A DNA stretch of 64,000 nucleotides from Carallia brachiata (GCA_021464245.1 JADCRB010000026.1:1196639-1260638), one strand, 5' to 3'. Positions 1-13,500 are shown, numbered from the stretch's first letter. Program-made: numbers and translations. The notes: generated by a model from the letters alone, not told the origin.

Positions 1-1709
1 AATAAAATTAATAGAGTATTACTCTAAAATTTAAAATATAAATCTCACATAGTATGTGTTAAAAATTTTTTTAAAAAAATTCAATAAAAAATTTCAGAAA
101 TTTTTTTTTTTGCATAAAATACGACCATCATTGATTACATTTTTCCTTTCCTGTTGCAAGGTGCGGCTCAGAACTTTTTTCCAAGCAAATATAAACACTC
201 TTCTCGCTCTTTTTTTTTTTTTGTGGCGAGATGACATGTCACGTGGCCTATAGTGCCATGTTGTCGTGGCACAAAAGCGGATTATCAGTTTCCGCCATGA
301 TCTTATTGATAACACGACTTGAAATCTGTAGCATTGACTTAGATTGCAACAACACTATTATCACCTGAGAGTAGAAGTCATTAAACTTGTTAAGGGTTAA
401 CAGTGAGATATATACGGATCACCTGACACTGTAAAACAGTTCGCAAGAGCTGGTTCATTTGATAAGGGGGAAGCATCCTTAATCTCCTTAATTTCTTATC
501 AATTTAACAGTAATACTTGTAAGGAGGAGTACTGTAAAAGTACAATCGTTGATGTTTTAGGCGAATTTAAGAGAATATACCTTTAGAAATACACAAGAAG
601 ATACTTAGTTTAATTTGATTAACATGCAAACTAGTTCAAGGATATCTAATTAAACAAATGTATATATACTTGGAAAATAAATGAAAGGCAGAAAAAAAAA
701 AAAGAGAAAAGAGCAAGACAACTTGGTTATAAGTTGAATTTAGGAAGAGATTTCAGCATGCCGAATTTCTGGGGCCTAATTTTCATGGCACATTTATTGT
801 CACAGGGAAGATGAATATCATTTAGACATCAGGACAAGATTCAAAGATACGCAGAGAAAATCTTTTGTGGCAAAGATAATAATTTACTTTGTACATATAT
901 GCAAAGTTCAAGTGATTAAGCATTTGGATTATTCTCTATGGACTAATCTGGCAGAAGACCAAGCATTAACTAATGGAGGGAGAAAAACGGACATTGATAG
1001 AAGCTACAATCATTTTCGGATAAGCTGTGAGAAGCAATCAGCAATGTAGTGCAGCTCGGAAAAGTCACGTGAAATGCACAATGGGCAATTTGCTCAATGG
1101 ACCCTCCTTTGTCTACAAAACCAGCACACACAGACTAAACATGATTAAACTTGCCAATTAAGGCTTAGGATAGGAACATCGCAGCAGATGACAATAATTA
1201 GGAAGGGCGGCAGGCAAATTACTTGGAAGGGATTTGGTTTTGATTTTGATGTGGGCAGATGTTACTTTGTTTTTTTTTTCTTTTGCTTTTTTTTTAATGG
1301 GAAACGACAAATGTTTTGTTGAAGGTGTGACAATTTAGAGAAGATTATACATTGAAAATTACTGAGCTTGTCGTAACTAAGAGTGACAATCTTTTTGATT
1401 ATAACTAGAATTGAATTAGAATCGGCCAGTAATGTGATTTCGGATCTAGAATTGGTGATTTTAGTTCGGATCTAGAATTGGATCTAGTCTTAGTGCCACT
1501 ATTGACTTTTAGAAAATTACAATATTTTCACAAAATGAAGTCATCATATGTACATCAGTATTGGCTTGTATCAAATTGCATTGAACGGAAAACTTGGAGA
1601 TTTAAATGTTAACTGGTTATTAATATGAAAGATATAAAAAATTTAACATTTATATACATTATATAATTGATAGGTAAAATGTAATAATATACAAATTATA
1701 AGTGTTATC

Positions 1710-1710
<1 letters not shown>

Positions 1711-1734
<24 letters not shown>
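1711..1734. repeat. (AT)n microsatellite
   Basis: An uninterrupted alternation of A and T, about 12 units, inside AT-rich intergenic DNA. Confidence 0.9.
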
Positions 1735-1740
<6 letters not shown>

Positions 1741-1907
1741 TTTAATTATATGTAATTTATAATTTAACATATGATAATATTAAAAATTTAATTAAGGACA
1801 TAGTCCTATTACACACAAAGTACATTTATTTATATTTTCAATTTAGAATATTAATGTGTTTTTTTAAAAAGAAAATATATTAACATAAAAAAATCTAATT
1901 TTTTAAA

Positions 1908-1979
1908 AATTAAATACAAATTATAAAGTATTATATGATTGGAAATTAGATACAAATTATAAAGTATTATATGATTGAT
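1908..1979. repeat. 36-bp tandem duplication
   Basis: Two adjacent near-identical copies of an AT-rich unit, offset by 36 bases (core TACAAATTATAAAG at 1915 and 1951). The copies differ at one or two bases, so the duplication looks recent. Confidence 0.85.
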
Positions 1980-3652
1980 AAATTTTCTTAAAGTGAAGGA
2001 CTATATTTTGGATCATAAATTTTTTGTAAAAAAAAAAAAAAAATAATAATATACAGTGGTTATAAAGCTTTAAAAAGTTTACACATTTGAAATCTTTGAA
2101 AAAGGAGATGAGCTCACTATTTATTAATATAATTAACATATGGTAAATGTAACAAGAGACAACTTATGCGGTGCTGGTTTAAAAGTTTTTTACTAAAGAA
2201 TGAGAACGTGAACGAGGGAGTGTTTAGTTTTGTTATTACTAATTATTTTTTATCTTTTATAAATTTCACATTTTTTTTATAAGATTAAAATTTAAAATTT
2301 TTAAAATAAATATTTAAATATTTATTATTTATGTGTCTCTTGAAATAATCAGTGCATAAATTATGTATCATTGAAAGTGGTCATTCACATGCCACAAATG
2401 TTCTCTCACAAATTAAGAATGCCACGGACGCAAATCGTTGCACACTATTGTAAATGGATAATTCTAGAATTCTAGAAATTTGGGGCCTTGGAGTGCTAAC
2501 CTAAGGATTTGAAACTTTTTTCAATAAAAACAAGAGCAATGAAAGAAAGAAAAAATATAGTAGGCTTAGGACATGTAAATAGAGACGATCATTAGTCCAG
2601 TTCGAATTAAAATTAGGGGGAACTAATTGGTTAATTCTTTTCATATATTTAAGAATTGCTGAACCAACAATTAGATTAACTGGTATTCTAAAACTAAGAT
2701 TCACTGGTATTCTTTTTTTTTTTTTTTCTCAAAAATATTGCAAACCAACAAGTTGTCAGACTATTAGATTTAAAAAGAAATAAAAAAAAACATAAATTAG
2801 TTTTTCTTCAAAAAATTGGCAACGGTCACAGACCATTGCAACACTCTCATGACCATTGTCAACGGTCATTATTTTTTCAAATCAAAATTCTACTTATAAA
2901 TGCCCCACCGACTACCACAAATCTCACCCTCTAATGTTCTCTCTCTCTCATGCTCTCTTGCTCTCTCTCTCTCGTCAATTATCTCTCTCTAAGGCTCTAC
3001 TGATTTTCACATTTACTATTTCTAAAGTTTTATGGAGTTACAATTTGGTCTTAGATATATTTTTTGCAAAAAGTAAAATTTTTACTACTTTCTTTTCTCA
3101 AATTTTTTACTAAAAATGTTATTGATTTTTTATTCGAAAATGGGAGCAATCCCTTCTTTAAAATTTTCCTCTCTAATTTAATTATGATTCAAATTTTACA
3201 ATTTTAAATTTTTTTTAAAATAAAAAAAGTTGGAATCGGACTTAATCAAACTAAACTGAACTGGCATCGGATCGAACCACCCTTTAAGTGTTGGAGATTT
3301 CTATTTTGATCATCTTTTTAAGTGAGTGTAACTTACTCATAACGTTAAACTACACAATAAATGAGGTTTATTTGAATAAAAAATTAAAAATAATATTTGA
3401 ATGATATTGAATTATAAGTTAATTTTACTTATTAAGAAAAAAAGTAAAATTAGCAAGTACTTTAAGTATTTAAATGGTAAAATGAAGGTTCAATATATTT
3501 TAAAATTAGAGCTGCCAATGTAGAACTAAAATGAGACTAAATCAAATCGCAGTCTCGTCTACGTGTAGAAAAGGTTAAAAATTGTAGCTAAGAAATTTTA
3601 ATGACAAAATACCGTTAGTTTCGCGAAGCTATAGTCACAAGATTGCGAAACA

Positions 3653-3703
3653 AATAAGAGGAAAAGTTTTTTTTTTCTTTTTGACAGAATAAGAGGAAAA
3701 GTT
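3653..3703 (-). repeat. poly(T) micro-insertion with 16-bp direct repeats
   Basis: AATAAGAGGAAAAGTT occurs at 3653-3668 and again, perfectly, at 3688-3703. The 19 bases between are a T-run followed by GACAG. Read on the minus strand, the insert is CTGTC followed by an A-rich run. The perfect 16-bp repeat is far longer than chance allows and is shaped like a target-site duplication. Confidence 0.75.
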
Positions 3704-3764
3704 GCTGTACTAAATTATGTAAGAATGCATGGACTAAAAATGTGAAATGAAAAGGGATGCGTGC

Positions 3765-3816
3765 CACCTAAGTACCATTCTTTTTTTTTTTTTTAGTTGA
3801 GAATACACCTAAGTAC
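3765..3816 (-). repeat. poly(T) micro-insertion with 11-bp direct repeats
   Basis: CACCTAAGTAC is found at 3765-3775 and 3806-3816. The 30-bp insert contains a run of 14 T. On the minus strand it begins TATTCTCAACT and continues into the A-run. Confidence 0.7.
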
Positions 3817-5505
3817 AATAATTGATTACTTTAGTTAGCAATACAGTTGGGAGGCGTCATGGCTTGTCATTGATCATTGGTCTAGCTAGTGGCTTGATGT
3901 TAATAGCTTCTACCAAATCCCATCAGGAAGAGAGACATTTACTTAAAACCAAATGGAAGAGAAGATATATGTAGTAGTAACAGCTGTGCTGCTGTGCTAA
4001 TCAAAAACTGGGAAAAATGCCATACCCTAGACTTTTCGCCATTCCAGCTTTAAAAAAACGAGGAGGCTAAAAAAAAAAAACAGAGAAATTGATCACTATT
4101 TTTCAAAGGAAGATATTAGATAATAATATATAAATAATAACAAAGTAACAACAAATTATAGCAATATATAAATAGTAACAAAGTAACGACAAATTAATAT
4201 GAGCCTTTAAATGAATAAAATTTGAAAAAAAAATAAGATATTAGATATCATTAGATAATTTACGTAATTATTTTTTAATATCTAAAATTAAATTGTATAA
4301 TAAATTTTTTTTTTAAAGACAGTGTTTAACACTGACCACTATAAAAGGGCATTTGTAGTCTTTTTTTTTTTTTTTTAACCAAAGAAGTGAATTTCATAAC
4401 GTCAGAAAATCTAAACAGAGGCAGTTGTACTAGATCTTAAGGTTGGAAAAAAAAAAAAGAAAAAAAAGCAAGAATTCAAACAATTTAGTTTACTTTGTGG
4501 TTATTTGCTTTTTAAATTAAATTGAGTTAAATCATGTTTTGAAAGTTGACTTGGCAAATAGGGGACTGCGGACCCATTTTGCTATTCACAGATCATGCTT
4601 CAATCAAGAAAATTGAGTTTGGTTTGTGATTGCAGACAGCATAATTAAAAATGGGGGCTGCCTGTATCCCAAAACCATGACCAACCTCAAAAGATAATAA
4701 CTAATTGTGAATTGGACTGGGAGTTGTGACCTGACCACCTCAGCTCCTTAGCTATAGACAGGGCCACACCCATTTCGCAAACCACAAATGCAGCACCCCA
4801 CCCACCTCGAGCCAGTTGAGACAGGGAGGGCCGACCCATAATCGAGCCGGCATGATTGGACCCTCTCAACCTAAAATTGGCTTGAAAATGACGCTTTCAA
4901 AAGGTGAAAAGGTGGATGGTTGAAGTTTTGTATTGGAGAGGCTGTTGGATCCTGTGGTCCGTCACGTGCTGGGCACCATGGCTTTTGGGCAACGTTTTGT
5001 ATTTAAAGAGCTATCAGATTGTCAATTGAATGGTTTTGTTTTGGATTCTTTCCTCTTTTTTTTTCTTCTTTCTTTTTTATTAAAAATTTAAGAGCTTCAC
5101 AGAGTAAGTTTAAACACACTTTAAAGTGATATATGTGATTGAATTGAATACAAAAAAAATGAAAAAAGAAAAGATAAATTATTAAATAACATTAGCCGAA
5201 TCTGTACGTAATAGTGTTCTTTTTTATGATGGCATCTTGACATCCGTGTGGTGACAATAACAATAATGCAGCTGTTTCTGCCATTGTTCGGCTCTAGTTT
5301 TGGGTCACTTTCGGAACTTGGAAATAGAAAAATAAGAGAGGCATAGGAAGGAAGCAAGATCACATGTAAGTGTTGCTTACCTAGACTACTGGATATAGAC
5401 AAAGTTAGATTGACACGGCAAACATGGCCAAGAATTTTATTTGTCGTCTCCCCCGTCGCGGATGTTAACAAGATGGGCATCCATTTAGCTGCACCCAACC
5501 AAATC

Positions 5506-5506
<1 letters not shown>

Positions 5507-5536
<30 letters not shown>
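5507..5536. repeat. (ATT)n microsatellite
   Basis: About ten ATT units in intergenic DNA. Confidence 0.9.
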
Positions 5537-7037
5537 TTGTTAATTGGCTCCAATTGAAACTCAAATGCAAGACCTTTAATATTAGAGACGACTTTAGTTT
5601 CAGTTAGAGTATAATTCATTGGTAAAAATATGTATAATTTACAAGAAGAAGGGATCAATTTTGATAACTGTGCAGGGTTACAATTAGGAGGCTTGATACG
5701 GGCCCAAAAATATCGTGGACTTTCTCTGAGCCCGAGCAAGCTCAACCACCTAGGGCTCAAGTTCTCTAACTCAAGCTTAGAACTTTGATATCATCTTAAG
5801 CTCAAGCCCAACCCATCCAGCCCGTTCATCCTTCATGCAAATTTAAATTGAAATTTGGCCTTGAGCCCTCCTTTATTTACCAAAAAAAAAAAAAAAAAAA
5901 AAAAGAAATTTTACGGACCTCTTTTCTTTTTTTCTTTTTTTTTTTCTCGTGAGCAACAAAGGCAATGTTATCAGACACTAATCTGACTCGGCCAGTCCAA
6001 CCTGTGATCCGGACATCAAACCTGGTGGGTCATATAATTAGACTGTAAATTAATTTCATATCGTGAGATCTTTTAAGAGGCTATGTGGTGCAACCATGTC
6101 TTGTTATAATATATAATAATTATATGCGCAATTATATTATAATTATAATTACATGATATATTATAATTATATTATATAATATATATTGTACTTATGCGCA
6201 ATTAGTTCTTGTTATTAAATACACTAATTTAATCTACCTTTTAATTACCCTTGCTATGCACGGATATATTTGTATTATTGTTTTGTATCGAAAATTATGT
6301 TTAAAAAATTTAATGAAAAAAATGAAGAAAAATTTTTGGTTCTACTCACTCCTTTTAACTGATGAATTTTGTTTACATATATAGGTTGATTCAAATCAGT
6401 ACATATATATTTTTTTTTGCTAATTTACTAATTGCCTATCTGCCATGCATGATCTAATTCAATTGTTAGGCATAGATTGTAAACCGCACTATAAAGAAAA
6501 AATAGCCATTTTCTATGCAACAAAGTGAAAAATTGTAATGGAAAGGATTTTTCCAAAGGCGACGTGAGTCCCTTTCATGTGATAATTGTTTGTAACAGAC
6601 TTTAAAGATATAGACAAAAATTTGAAATCTTAGCATACCCCCATAACATTTTCTTTTGGTTGCAATACTTTGTAATAATATAACTTTTTTTTTTTTTACT
6701 TTTAAAGCAATTAAAGAAAAAATAATTTTTTTTTGTCATCATTGTGAGATCTAATTGTCCTCGATCTTATTCTTTTTGTTGAAAAGTTATATATTTTTAA
6801 TCTTCAGTCAAAAAAGGCTTTCTCTCTTCTTCTCTCTCTCACTAAAATTCTCTCAACCTCCCTCAACAAATTCAAAATTTGCTGGTCGGCGAGGTGACCC
6901 ATCACTGTCGTCGGCGAGCCACCAATCCTTTGCACCTTCCTCCTCGGGTCTCTTCCATTTTTTCGTAGTTTGCTTCTAGTTTCTTCTGTTTCCTCCCCCC
7001 GTTTGGAATCTCCATTTCAGACCCCCAAAACTGCTTT

Positions 7038-7781
7038 ATGGGGTTTTTTGGCTCGATTTGCTCGAAATTGGACTTAAATAACGTCACCTATAGCCTTCCA
7101 AGCTTTGGATCTGCTTTCTTCGTCGTGTCTCCACCATTCTTGCGTTCTTCGGTGGCGGCGGCGCCGTTGTCTCCGCCGCTTCTTCCGCCGCCAGCGCTGC
7201 TGTACTGGTGGCTGGCGAGCGCTTTTCAGACCGATCTTTTCTCTCCGTCGTCGTTGTGCCGGTTGCTGGGGAGACTGTCCGTGCTTCTTCCTGGGCTAAT
7301 GACAATAGTGCAGCCACCTGTGCTGCTGCCACCGCCGGTCACTGTCCCGCTACTGCCGATGACTCTCCCGCCGCCACCAAACACCGCCGGACTGCTTTGG
7401 AAGTGTTGTTTTTCACTTTTGTTTTGGGTGATGATTGTTTGTGTTTATTTGTATATCTGTTGTTATACTGTTTCGAAATTTGTTGTTGGACGTATTCGAA
7501 CGATTTCTGATATAGGTCTACTGAGGTGCGGTATTTGTTACTGTTTGCAGCTTTTTCCGATTGGATTATACCTAGTTAACACGTTAGGATTAAGTAGGTT
7601 TAATTGCAGTTCGGTTAGTTTCGATTCTTATATCCGGTTTGTTAATGGTCAGTTGGACCATATAATATGTAGGCCATTGTTGCCGATTTCCTCTCTGCTC
7701 TATGCAGGCTTTTCCAACAACTTCACGTCGGTCTTATATACGTTCTCATTGAGTATTAATACAATGATTTCGATTCAGTAA
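7038..7781 (+). CDS. unrecognised 247-codon ORF in a GC-rich island
   Basis: I do not recognise this protein. The ORF opens with ATG and runs 247 codons in DNA whose 6890-7400 part is much richer in GC than its surroundings and full of CCG/GCC triplets. The translation is proline- and alanine-rich at residues about 30-115, then has one strongly hydrophobic, cysteine-rich segment (about 117-145) that could span a membrane. A second, overlapping frame is also open for about 100 codons, which weakens the coding case. A CT-rich leader precedes it. It could be a real single-exon gene, the leader of a decayed mobile element, or noncoding GC-rich sequence that happens to stay open. Confidence 0.25.
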   Translation: MGFFGSICSKLDLNNVTYSLPSFGSAFFVVSPPFLRSSVAAAPLSPPLLPPPALLYWWLASAFQTDLFSPSSLCRLLGRLSVLLPGLMTIVQPPVLLPPPVTVPLLPMTLPPPPNTAGLLWKCCFSLLFWVMIVCVYLYICCYTVSKFVVGRIRTISDIGLLRCGICYCLQLFPIGLYLVNTLGLSRFNCSSVSFDSYIRFVNGQLDHIICRPLLPISSLLYAGFSNNFTSVLYTFSLSINTMISIQ

Positions 7782-7785
7782 AAAA

Positions 7786-9840
7786 AATTCTTTTTGTTAG
7801 CTCACGAGGGGGTATAGCATCAACCTAATGCAACTGATATTCTAATACATCGATTCTACCGTATAGATGTGCCACTCAACCTGATGCATCAAATAGTTAT
7901 GACTTTATGGAAAATGAATATTTTTTTTGTACATGATTTAATCACTCTCAAAGAGAAAAACTTACCACCCAAATAAAAATGAAATTGAGTGAGGTTTTAC
8001 CGCCAGAGCTACTAAAAGATGGCAAACAATTCATCAGTTGCTACAAGGAAAAGATAAACTGCTTAAAACGAAGGGGTTGCTGCAAGAATGATCATAATAG
8101 CCAAGATAACAATACCAAAGACTTGGGCAGTGTAATTGATTCTCTTTTACCCACCCGAGCTAGTTCTTGCAAAGTAGAATACTTGCACAATGATAATCGT
8201 GGCATATATCTTGGCTAATTCATTTGACATATATGAGTGCATTTATTTAAAATAATAGAGTTGTTAGCTACTTAAAATGTTTTGATTACCGTAGTTTTGC
8301 CAATTGGAAGGCAGTGGTGTCTTCTCAGCATCTATGCCTTATTATTTTCGCTTTTTTTTTGGGTCTGCTGATGCTCCACACTCGTTGCCTGCTTCACATG
8401 TGTGGGAGATGACTTGCTTATGCCGCCACGAGTTCAAGGTAAAGAAGCCATTGGATTGGAATGCCCCTCTACCATACCATAGTGGAAAGATTAATCGGGA
8501 GCAATTTGCAGCACCAAAGATCGCCTTTTCTAGACCCGAGATATGGTGGGATGGGATCTTATCTCAATTATTGATATTGTTTTTAGCTTAACAGAAGTTA
8601 ATTAGATTATAAGTTATATAATAAAAATATTTTTTTTAATAAATCTAATACTTTCTTTTAATAGAATTAGAATAAAGACATTTAAAATAAATATTTTAAT
8701 TCTAATTACTGAGTATCTCTTAAAAATTTGATATCCTTATTTATTTATTTATTTATTTATTTTTATTTTTTAAATGCTAGGCTGCACTTCAGAACTAAAG
8801 TGTATATGGGAGCGAGTAACGCCTTCATCAACCTTATAGTTGGTTGTTGGTCCCACTGGCTTATATATACCTAATATTTGTGGGCGCCACCAATACATGG
8901 ACTCGTCTGTTGTGGTTGTGTGCTTAGTATTACTGATTAGAAAAAGTTAGGTTACCTGAGAAAAAATTATCTGAAATTTTATTTGAATGTAATTATTTAT
9001 ATTTGATGTGCAACTACTAAATTTTATATGTAAAAAAACGACAGTGATTTTTTCTTATTCGTTTTAGTTGCACTTAGAATTCAAATGATTACAAACTTAA
9101 TACAAATAATTGTATTCAGACAATATTTCTGATAAATTTTTATCTAAAAATATAATGGAGCTCTTGGTTGCTGATTTCGGTTTGGACAGGTTAAGCCACC
9201 AATTCGCTATTTTATATTAAAAAATAATATTATAATATATTTGCCAATTGCAATGATAGCCCCAAGCGGTAATCCGCATGGTATGCCATTAAGTCTCGTA
9301 AACATGATACTAGCAATAATTCTCTGTTTTTTTTACAATCGAAATTTAAAATCATAAAAATATAAATATAAAATCTTAATTATTAAGATACAATTTAAGA
9401 AATCTTAAACATATATTTAAAATATATAAATTGGAATAAAGTAACTAATATGTTTCAACTAATATCACACTTACCAAGGATTATTAAGAATGTCGTGTAG
9501 CTTTTAAAGAATGTGTATGTGCCGCTCAACCATTGACTGCTGTCCCCCACTAACTTATTATCCCATCTAATCAAGTGCCATTCTTATCAAAATTCAAATC
9601 GTATCATTGGTTCACTGCCTATCTTCATCATCATTCATCGAATTGAAGGCCACGTCACAGCGCATGCACGCCCCACTAAGGTCTGCTGTCAAATTTTTGC
9701 TTGAAAATAATAGAATAAGTATTTAATTAATTATAATTTAATTAATATTAAAATATTTAAATTATTAAAAATTTTAAATTTGAGTCTTATTTGAATCAAA
9801 TAACCAAAAATTAAAAAACACTCTTCATGCTTGTTAGTGT
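7786..9840. other. intergenic region with a possible orphan exon
   Basis: Mostly AT-rich. It contains a (TTAT)n tract near 8.74-8.77 kb and two modest ORFs (7979-8218 and 8304-8591); only the second has a local composition that stands out. Confidence 0.5.
8304..8591 (+). CDS. possible orphan exon or gene remnant, 95 codons
   Basis: I do not recognise the product. The central part (residues about 20-80) has ordinary protein composition, with Cys, His, Trp and Pro well spread and a CLCRHEF-type segment, and the DNA at about 8380-8550 is less AT-rich than both flanks. The ORF then runs into AT-rich sequence. There is no clear partner exon nearby, so a decayed exon or a chance ORF are both possible. 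Confidence 0.22.
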   Translation: MEGSGVFSASMPYYFRFFFGSADAPHSLPASHVWEMTCLCRHEFKVKKPLDWNAPLPYHSGKINREQFAAPKIAFSRPEIWWDGILSQLLILFLA

Positions 9841-9843
9841 TAC

Positions 9844-9850
9844 TATATAA
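9844..9850 (+). promoter_or_regulatory. TATA box of the DUF3511 gene
   Basis: TATATAA lies 44 bases upstream of the ATG at 9894, implying a very short 5' leader of roughly 15-20 bases if it is used at the normal distance. Confidence 0.5.
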
Positions 9851-9893
9851 CCGAACTTAATCCATGACCTCTCGTTGGTGAGCTCATCTAGTC

Positions 9894-10160
9894 ATGGAGA
9901 AGAGCAAATCATTTTCAGGTTATTCGCATGCCTACTCAGAAATCCGTCTGGGATTCGAGGACCGGTCCAAGTCATACAGTTTCAATGGTCCCGCCGGCAA
10001 GCCGGATGCCTTAGCAACTTCAGGCAATCCAGAACTCAAGAGAAGGAAGAGGGTGGCTCAGTACAACATGTACACCATGGAAGGTAAGCTCAAATCATCG
10101 CTGCAGACCAGCTTTAAGTGGATCAAGAGCAAGCTCCTAGATGACTACTTTGATGAATAA
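9894..10160 (+). CDS. DUF3511 domain protein, 88 aa
   Basis: A single-exon gene for a small basic protein. The C-terminal half (about residues 47-80) has the DUF3511 signature of plants: a LKRRKRVAQYNMYTMEGK segment followed by a K-S-S-L...FKWIK block. Members are typically 80-120 aa, intronless, plant-specific and of unknown molecular function. The N-terminal half is rich in Ser, Tyr and Gly, as is usual for the family. The start at 9894 is preferred over an upstream frame because it gives the full family architecture and sits just behind a TATA box. The last residues (KSKLLDDYFDE) are acidic and differ from the family ends I remember. The gene converges with the kinase gene whose stop is at 10580. 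Confidence 0.85.
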   Translation: MEKSKSFSGYSHAYSEIRLGFEDRSKSYSFNGPAGKPDALATSGNPELKRRKRVAQYNMYTMEGKLKSSLQTSFKWIKSKLLDDYFDE

Positions 10161-10579
10161 ACGGCCTAATTGTTTACTCTCCTCTCTTTGTTTCTCCTTT
10201 TGCTTTTCCTGTTTTCTGTATGATGAATTGTGATGAATGCTTTATAATTTATACTTCTAAAGGCTGTAGTGACTGTTTGTTGTACAAAGATCATGCTCCA
10301 AGTTCCTGGGGTCTCGGAATACAGTTACTGCTCAAACTTTTACCTCTTTTTCCTGGGAATTGTGTACATACAAAGTCTGGCAATGAAATGTAAATGGTAT
10401 TGAACATAGATGATTCAGTTACAACAGTGCTGCTACAGTAAATTATTTTTCAATGCAAAAACAAAACAAAGCACCAAAAGATGTGTAAGCTCAAGCTATG
10501 TATCTTGTTAAACCACATAGATAAATAATTCAAAATACGTATTAAGTAATGGGGATATTTTCCTTTTGCCCCCTTTAGG

Positions 10580-13500
10580 CTAAGTTTTCTTCACTCCAAA
10601 GAGTTTTGACAGCTTGTCTGGATCAAGAGTGCGCATATCCAATGTAGAAAAAGAGCGTTGATGGCCAGCCATGCCATTGCCTGCATTGTAGTTTACAATA
10701 TCTGTTATGGTGGCCTGCAATAGAGTATAGTTCTGGATATTCTTGGTAGCATTGGGGTGACCCTCAGTCCTCAGTGACCTGTCTTGATTAGCACTGGCGA
10801 TGACACGCAGAATTGGCGAAAAGGATGAGTGCAGGCTGTGATCAGAGACTTGTTGTTCTGTGATTGGTTTCAGGTTTGAAGAAGTGTCACTTGCACTGTT
10901 TCCTGTCTCTGTCTCATGGCCACTCATACTTGGCTCTGAAACAGTCTCCCGCTAAAAGCAAAAACAGACCGCATTATTTACAAGCTAAATCGTTTGTTAT
11001 GATTATGATCAACCTGAGCAGATAAAAAGAAAAGGAACGACAAGATTTTCAAATTGTCATCCTTGTGCAGAGGAAACAGACAAAGGCATCCTAAACAAGC
11101 ATCTCAAAGGTCTCTGAAATTATCCTTATTATCTTTTCACATAAAAATGTTACTTGCTCCTCCAAATTATTACTCTTTTTCTTCATAGACACTTATCTAA
11201 ATCTTAACACCAATGATGTTGGAAGTAGTAGGCAGTATTTTCCACGAACTTTGACTTTACTTGTGATCATCTTGTTAAAAAATTTAACTGAGCCTTTCAA
11301 GTTTTATTCAAGCATGGTATATGTTTACCATCAGCATACAAAATAGCATCTGGTTAGCCAAAGAATAGATGAAGCACCAACATTCAATTTATGCTAGCAT
11401 TGACTATAAAATTGGATTGTTAATTACCAATTCAAATCAATCCCAAATTTGATCATCAAGAGCTGTTACCTCTTTAGAAAATTCAGCGTCTCCTTTGGCT
11501 CGTGGAGCAACCAGGTTCTTTCTCACTTGAACTTTACGATTTCCTCCTTGAGAGGACTCCTTTTTCCTGCTCCTGCGCCTTTAAGAAGGAAAAGCAGAAG
11601 CAGACCCATCAGGCCTATGGTGGACAAAAATGATGTAATGCGGTTTTGGCAATGTTCGCAATACAATGATTCCAAGTTAGGACCAACATCTTTCTTCCCT
11701 TCAGCATAAGTAGTCTTACTCATAACTTCTAATTGAGGGGTTACATTCAAAAGTGACACTTCTGCCTCTATAAATGAAATGCACTTTCTGATTCTTCTTG
11801 TAATGCTTAAACTTTCAGCATTTGCTCATAGATGCCACAGAAAATGTTAATGTTATAATTACAAAGAACAGGGAAAATGAACATTCAAAAGTTGATGCAA
11901 GGATCATAATCACGGTGGAGAACTGTTAAACAGTTCCAACCTACATGTTATCCTTTGCTTTTTAGCATGACTGATGCAGTAATGCACAATAAGTTGCTGC
12001 TTTAAGAGCAACCATTGCTAGTCTTTCGGTTAATCAAAGTAACCGATTGTCGCTAGTTTTTACATTGAAGGGAAAACAAAGGATATGAAGATTATGCATT
12101 CACTGTTCTAATCCTGATTTACTCCAACAACTCTCTTTATCAAGTTCATAATTTCTATCATACAAATAGCACCATCCCAAATCAATAACCTACCTCTTCT
12201 GATCATTTGTTCGATTTGGCTCATCCTCCTCCATGCAAATCACTGGCAGATCTGAAAGTTCGCAGGCCAATGGACTGGAAGAAAAGAACTGAAGCATATA
12301 GACATAATCATAATGTATAGATTCAAATAGCAAGACGTGGTGACAGGCATATTCTAAATCCATTTACATCCCATCTGGTTTTCTATCTAGCTTCCATCAC
12401 TTCAACTAAAGTTCAAGTCATTCTTCATATCGTGTTTCAGGATGTAAGATGGTTTTTGTTGAAACAGCCACCCTGATCTTTTCATATGTTAGCTTCTAAA
12501 GAGGACTAAATGTTCCAATATTGCTTAACAATAGTCGCTGAAGACTCTACCATTTGTACTAACCTGACTTTGGAGAGCAGAAGCAGCTGTGCCTCGATAT
12601 GCAGGATTCAGATTAAGAAGAGTGGTCAAAAGGGCAAATGAAGAGTCAGGAAAGTCCTTGAAGGTTTCTTGAAGAGTGGCTTTGTAATATTGTGGTGGTC
12701 GGAAGCTTGTTGGAAGCTTCATTATCTTCCAATAATCTTCTGGTGGAGAACCACAAAGCTTGAATATCCTATGAAGTTGCTCAACCTGAATCCAACAGGA
12801 TTTAATAGTTATAAAGTGCTAGTAGAAAACTATCTTCATCATTTTGATTGCTTGTAGAGGTCAACAGCCTTCAAACAAGCTGAGCACTTGATATTGTTAA
12901 TGCCAATGGAAATATATTGGATGCAATTTGTTCTACCTCCGTCCTCCCAGGCATGATTGGCCTTCCAACAAACATTTCAGCCAACAGGCATCCTGCACTC
13001 CAAAGATCAATCCCCACCCCATAATCTGTGGAACCCAGTAGTAACTCTGGAGCTCTATACCAGAGTGTTACCACTCTGCTCGTGAGAGGCCGTTTCAGTT
13101 TAGGACTGAAGAAATTTGCAAGCCCGAAATCTGCAATCTTCAGCATTCCGTTTTTGTCTATCAATAGATTGGAACCTTTAATATCTCGGTGTAAAATTCC
13201 GCTTTCATGACAGTGCTGGAGACCTGACAGCAGTTGTCGCATATAGCTTTTGACCTACAACAAAGACAAGTAAATCACCTAAATATTGTTGTCCAAACAT
13301 GCATTATAATTTTCTAAAATACACCATTTTCCACTCTAACACAACGCCAGCAGGATTTCTAAATTAGTCACAGAACATAAGCCTTAGCAATAACTGAGAT
13401 GGTTGGAGGCAGTGGGGGGCTCACCTTCTCCCCCCATATGATGGCCTTGCCATATCTTCTATGGAAAAAAAAAAAAAAAAAAGAAAAAGAAAACGGTCAC

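Larger units (their letters stand above)
1..6750. other. AT-rich intergenic region without a supported gene
   Basis: No ORF here resembles a known protein and none has a plausible exon structure. The stretch holds many homopolymer runs, an (AT)n microsatellite, a 36-bp tandem duplication, two poly(T) micro-insertions with target duplications near 3.7 kb, a CT-rich tract near 2.94 kb and an (ATT)n tract near 5.5 kb. A somewhat GC-richer patch at about 4.65-5.0 kb has no coding signature that I can recognise. Confidence 0.6.

Noticed and set aside
2670..2713. Near-duplicate GATT-ACTGGTATTCT blocks before a T-run
   Set aside because: The copies are separated by non-A/T-run sequence and look like an ordinary 24-bp tandem duplication.
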